DNA of 64,000 nt from Hymenobacter rubripertinctus (GTDB taxonomy: Bacteria > Bacteroidota > Bacteroidia > Cytophagales > Hymenobacteraceae), in assembly GCF_003583925.1 (NCBI RefSeq), contig NZ_QYCN01000001.1, positions 170,095-234,094 of the forward strand. The letters run 5' to 3'. Of the stretch, positions 33,348 to 40,665 are shown piece after piece. A model generated the notes under the pieces. That model made no database searches. It was not told the DNA's origin and saw nothing but the letters and a program-made list of their open reading frames with translations. Both the position numbers and the translations under genes were made by a program. Every line of letters begins with the position of its first letter. The stretch's first letter is position 1.

Positions 33348-34313
33348 TTGAAATTAGCTATCCGGCCGCTCCTGCTCGCTACCACCATCCTGCTGAGCGC
33401 CTGCGCCGCGCCGCGCCCTGTTACGAAGTCGCCCGCTACTTATCCGTGGTTTCCGTTCACCTGGCACACGGCCAAATTCAGCGACAAAGAGCACAAAGTT
33501 GCTCTTCTGGTGCCCGTTAAGGTCAAGGATTTAGACGCCAATTTCATTGCGCAGTTCGATTTGGGCAGCGATGCAACTCTCCTGTACGGCGACGCTCTGA
33601 AGAACTACTTCGCTACCCGGGCCCAGCTGTACGCCCTGCTCGATACCACCCGCAGCGGGATGAGTGACTCGGGCATCCGCAACTACGGCACCACTGGCTT
33701 GCCCGTGGTTTTCGGCCCCATGCAGGTGGCCCGGCCGCTGTTTATGTCGGATTACGGGGATGAAGTTTCGCGGGACTCGCTGCATACCAAGTCGCCGAAA
33801 TCGGTCGGTACTATTGGGGGCGATTTTGTCGCGGGCAAGGTGCTCGTCATCGATTACCCGCAGCAGCGCATGTGCGTGCTCAATTCAGTTGATACTTATT
33901 GGGAGGCAAGAACCACCTTTGTAACGAGCCGGGTCAGCAACAACCGCATGCACATCCCCCTCATCATCGCCCAGCAGACGCACTGGGTATTGTTTGATAC
34001 GGGGTCCAGTTTATTCTCCTTCACCAGCGACGAGCAAACCTGGCGCGGACTGGCCCAGCCAGGACCGCCAACCGACACCATAACAGTAAATTCCTGGGGT
34101 AAGCAGGTAGCGTTCTATGCCGCCCCCATGCAGTCGCGGGTGTATTTAGGCTCGTATCAAATGCCCCCCGCCAACGCCTGGTTCACGCGCGACCAGCGCC
34201 AACTGGAATTCATGAAAGCGGCAAAAGTGGCAGGCATTACCGGCAACGCCTTATTCCAAAACAACGTGGTGGTGCTCGATTTTAAGGGCCGCCGATTTGG
34301 CGTAGTGAAATAG
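33348..34313 (+). CDS. Lipoprotein with aspartyl-protease-like motif, function unknown
   Basis: A 321-residue protein from a TTG start, chosen because it gives a proper lipoprotein signal (LLATTILLSAC, Cys19). The C-terminal lobe has WVLFDTGSSLFSF, which matches the catalytic DTG(S/T) of aspartyl proteases, and ends ITGNALFQNNVVVLDFKGRRFGVV, like the closing strands of a retropepsin-type domain. An earlier stretch AQFDLGSDATLLYGD is at the equivalent place in a first lobe, but has DLGS, so that lobe may be degenerate. It follows the TonB-dependent receptor by 47 bp on the same strand and is probably cotranscribed. Protease activity is not proved; a two-lobe sugar- or peptide-binding role is possible. 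Confidence 0.75.
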   Translation: MKLAIRPLLLATTILLSACAAPRPVTKSPATYPWFPFTWHTAKFSDKEHKVALLVPVKVKDLDANFIAQFDLGSDATLLYGDALKNYFATRAQLYALLDTTRSGMSDSGIRNYGTTGLPVVFGPMQVARPLFMSDYGDEVSRDSLHTKSPKSVGTIGGDFVAGKVLVIDYPQQRMCVLNSVDTYWEARTTFVTSRVSNNRMHIPLIIAQQTHWVLFDTGSSLFSFTSDEQTWRGLAQPGPPTDTITVNSWGKQVAFYAAPMQSRVYLGSYQMPPANAWFTRDQRQLEFMKAAKVAGITGNALFQNNVVVLDFKGRRFGVVK

Positions 34314-34344
34314 TGAACGAAGCTATCTAGAAAGTCGAAAAGTT

Positions 34345-34433
34345 TGTCATCCTGAGCGGAGCGAAGGATCTTATCACATCTGAGCCGCCATTGCGCAGCC
34401 ATGATAAGATCCTTCGCTCTGCTCAGGATGACA
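34345..34433. repeat. Long inverted repeat, dispersed family B, copy 1
   Basis: Arms 34345-34376 and 34402-34433 (32 nt) have one mismatch. The left arm begins TGTCATCCTGAGCGGAGCG. The same core recurs at 35265-35370. It lies between the convergent stops of the lipoprotein and LytTR regulator genes. Confidence 0.93.
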
Positions 34434-34439
34434 GTTCTT

Positions 34440-35189
34440 TTATCCCAATTTCCCATGATACCGCAGCACTTCCAGCAGCCCTTCGCGGTAGGTTTCGCCG
34501 ATGGGCAGGGACGTACCGTGGACCTGCACGCGGTGGCGCTCCACGAACTCGAGGTGGCGCAGGTTGATGAGGTAGGATTTGTGGATGCGCACGAAGCGGC
34601 CGGCCGGCAGCTGCTCTTCGAGCTTGCGGAAGGACTGCAGAATCAGCAGCTTGCCGGTGGCCGTGTAGTACATCAGGTACTCCTTCTGGCCCTCCACGTA
34701 GTACATAGCATCGACCGGCACCCGGCGCAGGCGGCCGTCGTGGCGCACGAACAAGACCTCGTCGGCGGCTTCCGGGCTTTCGGGGGCGGCAGCAACTGCG
34801 GCCGGGGCGGCGGGCGGCAACAGGGCGGCGCGGGCGCGGTGGGCGGCCTGCACAAACCGCTCGAAGGAAACCGGCTTGAGCAGGTAATCCAGGGCCGGCA
34901 GCTCGTAGCTCTGCACGGCGTAGTCGGGGTGGGCGGTGGTGAAGATGATGCGCGGCCGGGGCGCGGGCAGCAGCTGGGCCAGCTGCAAACCCGTGAGCCG
35001 GGGCATCTGAATATCGAGAAACACCACGTCCACGGGCGTATCCTGCAAAAAGGCCGCCGCCGCCAGGGCCTCCTGAAACTGCCCCCGCAACTCCAGAAAC
35101 GGCACCTGCTGGCAGAAATCCACCAGCACTTGCAGCGCCAGCGGCTCATCATCCACCACAATACAGCTAATCGGACGACGGGTTTCCAT
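34440..35189 (-). CDS. LytTR-family response regulator, second pair
   Basis: A 249-residue LytTR response regulator. The receiver domain has CIVVDDEPLAL, the phosphoacceptor in VVFLDIQMP, and FTTAHPDYAVQSYEL with the following YLLKPV. An Ala/Pro-rich linker leads to the LytTR domain: LRRVPVDAMYYVEGQKEYLM, FVRIHKSYLINLRHLEFVE and LPIGETYREGL. It is clearly paralogous to the regulator at 27881-28612, sharing most motif residues. The start ATG at 35189 follows a (GAGT)n tract. Its kinase is encoded upstream at 35375-36508, separated by a long inverted repeat, the same arrangement as the first pair. Confidence 0.93.
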   Translation of the reverse strand: METRRPISCIVVDDEPLALQVLVDFCQQVPFLELRGQFQEALAAAAFLQDTPVDVVFLDIQMPRLTGLQLAQLLPAPRPRIIFTTAHPDYAVQSYELPALDYLLKPVSFERFVQAAHRARAALLPPAAPAAVAAAPESPEAADEVLFVRHDGRLRRVPVDAMYYVEGQKEYLMYYTATGKLLILQSFRKLEEQLPAGRFVRIHKSYLINLRHLEFVERHRVQVHGTSLPIGETYREGLLEVLRYHGKLG

Positions 35190-35192
35190 GGG

Positions 35193-35226
35193 TGGTGAAT
35201 GAGTGAGTGAGTGAGTGAGTGAGTGA
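35193..35226. repeat. GTGA/GAGT tetranucleotide tract
   Basis: About seven tandem GAGT units lie just upstream of the second LytTR regulator start (35189), between it and the family B inverted repeat. The tract could be length-variable and alter the leader, but not the reading frame. Confidence 0.85.
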
Positions 35227-35264
35227 ATTGCTATTTGGACGGCGGAAATGGTGTGGGTGGAGCA

Positions 35265-35370
35265 GTGGGGAAATAGCTGTCATCCTGAGCGGAGCGAAGG
35301 ACCTTGTACCATACTACGGCTGATGGTGCAAGGTCCTTCGCTCCGCTCAGGATGACAGCTATTTCCCCAC
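35265..35370. repeat. Long inverted repeat, dispersed family B, copy 2
   Basis: Arms 35265-35312 and 35323-35370 (48 nt) have one mismatch, with a 10-nt loop. They share the core GTCATCCTGAGCGGAGCGAAGG with the copy at 34345-34433, so both copies bracket the regulator gene at 34440-35189. This copy ends 5 bp before the stop of the kinase gene. Confidence 0.95.
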
Positions 35371-35374
35371 CGCC

Positions 35375-36508
35375 CTATTTCACCTTCACCGATAGCCGCA
35401 CGGCATACTCCTGCTGATTTGCTGTGATTACCAGCGCGTGCGTTCCCGGGTAGAGCAGTTCCAGGCGGCGGCGCAGGTTGGCCAGGCCCACGCCGCCGGG
35501 CGGGGCGGCTTCGGGGGCCACGCGGTTGCGGACCAGGAAGTGCAGCTGCCCGCCGGGGGCCAGCTCCAGGTTGAGACGGACCACGTGGGGGCGGGCCGTG
35601 AGGTCGCCGTGCTTGAAGGCGTTTTCGACCAGCGGCAGCAGCAGCATGGGCGGCAGGCGCAGGGTGTGCGCGGCCCCGGGCGGCAGCAGAATGCGGAACT
35701 CGATGGCCTCGTCGGCTTCGTCGGCGGTGGGCAGGCGCAGCTGCTGGAGCGTGAGGAAGCTTTGCAGGTGGCTGATTTCGCGGGCCAGCGGCACCAGGTC
35801 GTCGGTGCTTTCGTAGAGCTGGTAGCGCATGAGCTCGGCCAGGCGCAGCACCGCCTCGGGTGCCTGGGGCGAGGCGTGCAGGGTGAGCGAATAGATGTTG
35901 TTGAGCGTGTTGAACAGGAAGTGCGGGTGAAGCTGGGTTTTGAGCAGGGCCAGCTCGGTGCGCAGGTGCTGCTGCTCCAGCTCATGGCGCTGTTCCCGCT
36001 CGCGCAAGTAGTCGCCGGCCAGCCGCAGAAAGAAGCTCAGCAGCAGAATCTGCCCCCCCAGCAGCAGGTAGTAGGGTTGCAGCACCCACACGTAATAACG
36101 CAACGGCTGCGACTGGCCCTGCACTTTCACTTCGTCAAAGCCGTAGCTCATCCCAATCCGGAGCGCGCAAAACGCCGCCAGGCCCACTACCAGCACCGCC
36201 AGATAGGCCCCCAGCCACCCGCGCCGGAACAGGCGGGGCATCAGCAGCCAGTTAAGGTAGAACAGGCCCGAGTCGAGCACATCGGTGGTGAGGGCCCGGG
36301 ACCAGAAGTGGTCCTCGGGCACGGGCGGCACCGGCACGCTCTGGCGCAGCAAGTCCTGCCAATCGAAGTAGAGCAGCAGGCTCGCCCAGGCCAGGTGCAC
36401 CCACGGAATGCGCCGGAGCCAGGCCGGGGGCGGGGAAAGCGGGAGCAGGCGGCGGGGCCGGGAAGTAGCCGGAGGTATCAGGGCAGTGCGGGGTTGAAGG
36501 CGGGCCAA
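35375..36508 (-). CDS. LytS/AgrC-like sensor histidine kinase, second pair
   Basis: A 377-residue kinase if translation starts at the TTG at 36508. The frame extends to an ATG at 36688, but that part runs through an inverted repeat and a CAAAGTACG promoter-like sequence, so it is probably non-coding; the true start is uncertain. Hydrophobic segments include VHLAWASLLLYFDW, VLDSGLFYLNWLLM, LGAYLAVLVVGLAAFCALRI and YYLLLGGQILLLSFFLRL. The catalytic part has LHPHFLFNTLNNIYSL, ELMRYQLYESTDDLVPLARE, LVENAFKHGD and GGVGLANLRRRLELLYP. It is paralogous to the kinase at 28910-30187. The regulator gene is downstream, after a long inverted repeat. Confidence 0.88.
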   Translation of the reverse strand: MARLQPRTALIPPATSRPRRLLPLSPPPAWLRRIPWVHLAWASLLLYFDWQDLLRQSVPVPPVPEDHFWSRALTTDVLDSGLFYLNWLLMPRLFRRGWLGAYLAVLVVGLAAFCALRIGMSYGFDEVKVQGQSQPLRYYVWVLQPYYLLLGGQILLLSFFLRLAGDYLREREQRHELEQQHLRTELALLKTQLHPHFLFNTLNNIYSLTLHASPQAPEAVLRLAELMRYQLYESTDDLVPLAREISHLQSFLTLQQLRLPTADEADEAIEFRILLPPGAAHTLRLPPMLLLPLVENAFKHGDLTARPHVVRLNLELAPGGQLHFLVRNRVAPEAAPPGGVGLANLRRRLELLYPGTHALVITANQQEYAVRLSVKVK

Positions 36509-36558
36509 AGTACGACATCGGCCAACGCCGGCCCCGTAATTTTCAACCAGCCCCAGCC

Positions 36559-36627
36559 ACCCTATCAACCAACGCCGGCGGGCGGGCCACAACGCAGGTT
36601 CCGGCCCCCTCCGTTGGTTGATAGGGT
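36559..36627. repeat. Inverted repeat upstream of the second kinase
   Basis: ACCCTATCAACCAACG (36559-36574) and its exact complement (36612-36627) form a 16-bp stem with a 37-nt loop, lying between aroE and the kinase. It may be the transcript end of aroE or part of the kinase leader. Confidence 0.85.
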
Positions 36628-36765
36628 AGCCAGGGCAGCTGACGGTGAGAGGGTGAAATGGTGAGTTGCTGTTCCGCTGGCGCAACATGCACCATTAGCG
36701 CAAGTAGCGCCTTGGGGCCGCCCCGAACCTCAAACCCACCCCCTCACCTCCCTCACCATTTCGCC

Positions 36766-37509
36766 CTACCCCTGCCAGATGTTCCAGGAGGCTTCGGCCT
36801 GGAGGCAGAGCATTTCGAAGCCGTTTTTAACCTGGGCTCCGGCAGCGGCTCCGCGCTTCATAAATTCGGTTTCGGCGGGATTGTAAATCAGGTCGTGCAG
36901 GTAGTGGTGGGGCGTGAGGGCGGCGTAGGGAATGGGCGGGCACTCCTGCACGTTGGGAAAAGTACCCAGGGGCGTGGTGTTGATGATGAGCGGATGGTCG
37001 TGGAGCAGGCGGGGCGTGAGGTCGTCGTAGGTCAGGCCGCTGCCCAGCGGGTTGCGCGAAACTACCCAGTAGCCGATGTTCAGGTCGCGCAGGGCGACTT
37101 CCACCGCCTTCGAGGCCCCGCCGCTGCCCAGTACCAGAGCCCGGAAGTCGGCGGGCAGGTGGACGGGCAACAGGTTGCGCACCGACTCGCGGAAGCCCAG
37201 ATAATCTGTGTTGTGGCCGATCAGGCAGCCGTCGGCCCGAAACTCGACCACGTTCACGGCGCCCACCCGGGCCGCCGAGGGAGCCACCTCATCCAGAAAC
37301 GGCCAGATCTGCTCCTTGTAAGGAATCGTAACGTTGAGGCCGCGCAGACCCGGGCGGGCCGCCAGCAGGGCCGGCAGCTCGTGCAGGGCGCTCAGCTCAA
37401 ACAGCCCGTACTCATGATCCGGCAGGTCCAGGTTGTGGAACTTCTGGGTGAAGTAGGTCTGGGAGAACGAATGTTGGAGGGTGCGGCCGAGCAATCCGAA
37501 TTCGGGCAT
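36766..37509 (-). CDS. aroE: Shikimate dehydrogenase
   Basis: A 247-residue AroE from the ATG at 37509 (MPEFGLLGRTLQHSFS), which aligns with the family; the longer frame runs through a terminator hairpin. It reduces 3-dehydroshikimate to shikimate with NADPH in aromatic amino acid synthesis. The SHSFS-type loop appears as LQHSFS, followed by LRGLNVTIPYKE with the conserved Lys, GAVNVV, and HNTDYLGF holding the conserved Asn/Thr/Asp. The nucleotide-binding loop is VLGSGGASKAV and the NADP-site segment is VVSRNP. The C-terminus has YNPAETEFMKRGAAAGAQVKNGFEML without its last residues, as expected. It is downstream of the DedA gene, separated by a terminator. Confidence 0.95.
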   Translation of the reverse strand: MPEFGLLGRTLQHSFSQTYFTQKFHNLDLPDHEYGLFELSALHELPALLAARPGLRGLNVTIPYKEQIWPFLDEVAPSAARVGAVNVVEFRADGCLIGHNTDYLGFRESVRNLLPVHLPADFRALVLGSGGASKAVEVALRDLNIGYWVVSRNPLGSGLTYDDLTPRLLHDHPLIINTTPLGTFPNVQECPPIPYAALTPHHYLHDLIYNPAETEFMKRGAAAGAQVKNGFEMLCLQAEASWNIWQG

Positions 37510-37540
37510 AAGGCAGGGGTGGATACGGAGGTAAGCAACA

Positions 37541-37578
37541 AAAAAACCGCCTGCTTTCCTCATGAAGCAGGCGGTTTT
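37541..37578 (-). terminator. Intrinsic terminator after the DedA gene
   Basis: AAAACCGCCTGCTT and AAGCAGGCGGTTTT form a 14-bp stem with a short loop; on the minus strand it is followed by further T residues. It lies just after the DedA stop and before the aroE start. Confidence 0.9.
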
Positions 37579-37606
37579 CACGCGTATCGGCGCAGAATTT
37601 TCCAGA

Positions 37607-38263
37607 CTACGCCACCGGCGTCTTCTTCTCGCGGCGGGCCTTCATGAACTCCCACACCGCCGGCAGCACCGATAGCACGATGATGGCCAGCACTACCAGC
37701 GAGAAGTTTTTCTGCACGATGGGGATAGTACCGAAGAAGTAGCCGGCCCCCGTGAGCAGCACCACCCACAGTACCGCGCCGGTGAAGTTGTAGGAGAGAA
37801 ACTTGCTGTACTTCATGGTGCCCACGCCCGCCACGAAGGGCGCGAAGGTGCGGAGAATGGGGATGAAGCGGGCCAGAATAATGGTTTTTGCCCCGTGCTT
37901 GGCGTAAAATGCCTGGGTGCGCTCCAAATGCTCACGCTTCAGGAAGCGCGAATTTTCGCGAAACACCCGCGGCCCCAGGTAGTCGCCAATATGGTAGTTG
38001 AGGGCGTCGCCGAGTACGGCAGCCACAATCAGCAGGCCCATCATCACCCACACGTTGAGCGGGGAGCCGGGCAGGGCCACCAGCGAGCCGGCCGCGAACA
38101 GCAGCGAGTCGCCGGGCAGGAAGGGCAGCACCACTACCCCCGTTTCCACGAAGATGATCAGGAACAGAATGGCGTAGGTCCAGGCCCCGTAGTCCTGAAT
38201 AATGGCCGCCAGGTGCTTATCCAGGTGTAGAACGAAGTCGATGATGTGCTTCAGGATTTCCAT
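37607..38263 (-). CDS. DedA/SNARE-associated family membrane protein
   Basis: A 218-residue DedA-family protein from the ATG at 38263; an upstream extension to 38326 is possible but unsupported. The family includes undecaprenyl-phosphate and other lipid transporters of the inner membrane. Hallmarks are FVETGVVVLPFLPGDSLLF (Glu and Pro-Gly-Asp), a hydrophobic stretch VMMGLLIVAAVLGDALNYHIG, and FYAKHGAKTIILARFIPILR followed by FAPFVAGVGTM with the conserved Arg residues. At least four membrane segments are visible. The charged C-terminus MKARREKK is cytoplasmic-like. Neighbours give no specific role. Confidence 0.92.
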   Translation of the reverse strand: MEILKHIIDFVLHLDKHLAAIIQDYGAWTYAILFLIIFVETGVVVLPFLPGDSLLFAAGSLVALPGSPLNVWVMMGLLIVAAVLGDALNYHIGDYLGPRVFRENSRFLKREHLERTQAFYAKHGAKTIILARFIPILRTFAPFVAGVGTMKYSKFLSYNFTGAVLWVVLLTGAGYFFGTIPIVQKNFSLVVLAIIVLSVLPAVWEFMKARREKKTPVA

Positions 38264-38337
38264 AGAAGGGGGTTGAGCCTGCAAAGAAAGCAGGTTAGCA
38301 GCAAACGACTGCGAATCAGGTGTCAACTCCCGGTGGT

Positions 38338-39009
38338 TCAGTCCCCAGCTTTGCGCAGAATCAGCAGGCGGTTGAACTGTTCCACTTCCACATCCTTCAC
38401 CTCAAAACCAAGCTGTTCCAGAAATCCGGATAACGGCTGGCCTTCGGGCCATAGCTCGGCGCTGGTCAGCAGGTTGCACAGCACCCAGCCCCCCGGCCGC
38501 GTGAGGCGCAGCAGGTGCCGCCAGAAGGCGCCGTCGCCCAGCCCGGCGGGCAGCTCCAGGTCGAGAAACAGATCCACCACCACCAGCTCAAAAGCCGCCG
38601 CCGGGGCCGTACGCACCCAGACAAAAGCATCGGCGCAGACGATATGCAGCCCCGGCCCCGTCTCAATCCCGAACTCCTCGGCCGCCACCCGAATCACGAC
38701 CGGGTCTAGCTCCACGGCCGTGATGGGGCCGGTAACGCCCCGCTCCTGCCGCAGCGTGGGCACCACCGAGCCGCCGCCCAGCCCCAGCAGCAGCACCGGC
38801 CCGGCCGGGTGGGCCGGCGCGAACAGCAGGCCGTAGCGCAGCACCCGCTGCAAGGTGCCGTAGCTATAGTTGGCGTGGGCCGTGTCGAGCACCTTGTGGC
38901 CCCGCCAGAGCGTGACGCGCAACGTGCCGCTGTGCACGGAGGCCACCCGGCGCGTGAGGGGCAGCACGTAGCTCAGCAGACGACGCCCGGCATTCAGCAG
39001 CTTATTCAT
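38338..39009 (-). CDS. Spermidine-synthase-like methyltransferase-fold protein
   Basis: A 223-residue protein from the ATG at 39009. It has the Rossmann core of the spermidine synthase family: VLLLGLGGGSVVPTLRQE (glycine loop), ITAVELDPVVIRVAAEEF (acidic residue after strand 2), IVCADAFVWV and ELVVVDLFLD. It lacks a clear N-terminal tetramerisation domain and the aminopropyl-transferase signature is weak, so it is more likely one of the fused-or-stand-alone polyamine-synthase-like proteins common in Bacteroidota. Catalytic function is not certain. It lies between DedA and a sugar dehydrogenase gene on the same strand, with a terminator just upstream. Confidence 0.82.
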   Translation of the reverse strand: MNKLLNAGRRLLSYVLPLTRRVASVHSGTLRVTLWRGHKVLDTAHANYSYGTLQRVLRYGLLFAPAHPAGPVLLLGLGGGSVVPTLRQERGVTGPITAVELDPVVIRVAAEEFGIETGPGLHIVCADAFVWVRTAPAAAFELVVVDLFLDLELPAGLGDGAFWRHLLRLTRPGGWVLCNLLTSAELWPEGQPLSGFLEQLGFEVKDVEVEQFNRLLILRKAGD

Positions 39010-39028
39010 AGGCCCCGAAGGTACGCCC

Positions 39029-39070
39029 AAAGCAAAAGCCACCTCCCGGCGGGAAATGGCTTTTGCTTTT
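39029..39070 (-). terminator. Hairpin after the sugar dehydrogenase gene
   Basis: AAAGCAAAAGCCA pairs with TGGCTTTTGCTTT around a 14-16-nt loop. It lies between the dehydrogenase stop (39126) and the next minus-strand gene start (39009), with T residues on the minus strand in the distal stem. Confidence 0.75.
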
Positions 39071-39125
39071 CTGATGGTATTTCTGATGGCAGCGCTTGGG
39101 CCTGAGCAGGCACAGCGGTAGTGGG

Positions 39126-40463
39126 TTACTGGGCCGCCACGCGCCAGATTTTGCCGCTGGCATCGTCGGCCACCAATAGCACGCCGTTGGGCAGCACCGT
39201 AACGCCCACGGGCCGGCCGTACACCTCGTTTTTCTCGGCGTTGGCAATGAAGCCGGTCAGGAAATCTTCGGGCGGGCCGCTGGGTTTGCCCCCGCTGAAG
39301 GGCACGAACACCACTTTGTAGCCCGAAAACTCGGAGCGGTTCCAGGAGCCGTGCTGCCCGATAAAGGCCCCGTTGCGGTAGCGTTCCGGAAAGGCCTCGG
39401 CGTCGTAAAATGCTAGGCCCAACGAAGCCGTATGCGCGCCCAGCGGCACTTCGGGCACCAAAGCCTTTTTCACCAGCTCCGGCTTTTCGCCCTTGCGGCG
39501 CGGGTCCTCGTGCTGACCGAAGTAGGAATACGGCCAGCCGTAAAAGCCGCCCGCCTGCACGCTGGTCAGGTAGTCGGGCACCAGCTCATCGCCCAGCTCG
39601 TCGCGCTCGTTCACGGCCGTCCAGAGCACGTTGCTGCCGGGCGCCCAGTCCATGCCCACAGGGTTGCGCAGGCCGGCGGCGTACACTTGCTCGCCGCTGC
39701 CGTCGGGGTTTATTTCCAGAATATCGGCCCGGCGTTTTTCTTCTTCCATGCCGTGCTCGCCCACGTTGGAAGCCGAGCCCACCGAAACATAGATTTTCTG
39801 CCCGTCGGGGCGGGCCAGCAGGTTGCGGGTCCAGTGGTTGTTGTAGCCGCCGGCGGGCAGGTCCAGAATTTTTTCACCCTTAGCCGTGATGCTCATCTGA
39901 CCCTCTTTATAGGGGTAACGCCACACGCCATCGGTGTTGGCCACGTAGAAGAAGCCGCCTAGCAGCAACATGCCGAACGGCTGGTTCAGGTCCTTCAAAA
40001 ACACGGATCGAACGTCGGGGCGGCCGTCCTGCTTTTCGTCGCGTAGCAGCGTAATGCGGTTGGCACTGGTGGGCCGCAACGATTTGGAGGGGTCCAGCTT
40101 GAGGGCGGCGGCTACTTTTTCCTTGGTATCCGTCGGCACCGTGTTGGCCTCGGCCACCAGCACGTCGCCGTTGGGCAGCACGTACATATTGCGCGGACTC
40201 TCCAGCCCGGCCGCGTACTGGGTCACCAGAAAGCCGGTGGGCACGGCGGGCATCTCGGCCTGGGGCCACTCCACAATCCGGCTGCGCTTGGTCACCGACT
40301 CGGTGGCGTAGGGCACCGGCAGCGCCACCGAGTCGGTGGCCGTGGCCACGGTATCGGCGGGCGTAACAAGGGCCGCTTCAGTCTTTTCCTTTTTCGTGGG
40401 CTCCCCGCAGGCGGCCAGCAACATCAGGGCGGCCACTGCCGAGGTAGAGAAAATATGATTCAT
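39126..40463 (-). CDS. PQQ-type sugar dehydrogenase-like lipoprotein
   Basis: A 445-residue protein from the ATG at 40463. The signal ends LMLLAAC, giving a lipoprotein Cys19 and a Thr/Ala-rich stalk. The mature part is a six-bladed beta propeller of the glucose/sorbosone dehydrogenase family: FLVTQYAAGLESPRNMYVLP, GDVLVAEAN, FLKDLNQPFGMLLLGGFFYV, GGYNNHWTRNLL, AAGLRNPVGMDW and NERDELGDELVPDYLT. Relatives oxidise sugars with PQQ and calcium or serve as binding propellers. It probably sits in the periplasm or at the outer membrane. A second propeller of this type, with a type IX secretion tail, is at 57378-58745. Substrate is unknown. Confidence 0.9.
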   Translation of the reverse strand: MNHIFSTSAVAALMLLAACGEPTKKEKTEAALVTPADTVATATDSVALPVPYATESVTKRSRIVEWPQAEMPAVPTGFLVTQYAAGLESPRNMYVLPNGDVLVAEANTVPTDTKEKVAAALKLDPSKSLRPTSANRITLLRDEKQDGRPDVRSVFLKDLNQPFGMLLLGGFFYVANTDGVWRYPYKEGQMSITAKGEKILDLPAGGYNNHWTRNLLARPDGQKIYVSVGSASNVGEHGMEEEKRRADILEINPDGSGEQVYAAGLRNPVGMDWAPGSNVLWTAVNERDELGDELVPDYLTSVQAGGFYGWPYSYFGQHEDPRRKGEKPELVKKALVPEVPLGAHTASLGLAFYDAEAFPERYRNGAFIGQHGSWNRSEFSGYKVVFVPFSGGKPSGPPEDFLTGFIANAEKNEVYGRPVGVTVLPNGVLLVADDASGKIWRVAAQ

Positions 40464-40605
40464 AGAGGGGGTAAAGTACGAAATAGGCAAGGCCGGCACC
40501 ACTTGCCGCCCGGCTTTGTCCGTTTACTGATTTCGCGGGCTGCGGGTTAGCCACGCCAGTCCCGGCGGGCGCGCAAGCTTCGGGCCAGATGCCCCGGCCG
40601 GCACG

Positions 40606-40634
40606 AAAAAGGCCCCGCCATGAGTGCGGAGCCT
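40606..40634 (-). terminator. Intrinsic terminator after the phosphosulfolactate synthase gene
   Basis: On the minus strand AGGCTCCGC pairs with GCGGGGCCT (one G:U) around a 7-nt loop and is followed by TTTTTC. It lies 32 bp after the stop at 40666. Confidence 0.85.
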
Positions 40635-40665
40635 GCTTCTTTTCGATTCATGCCCTATTCCTCCC

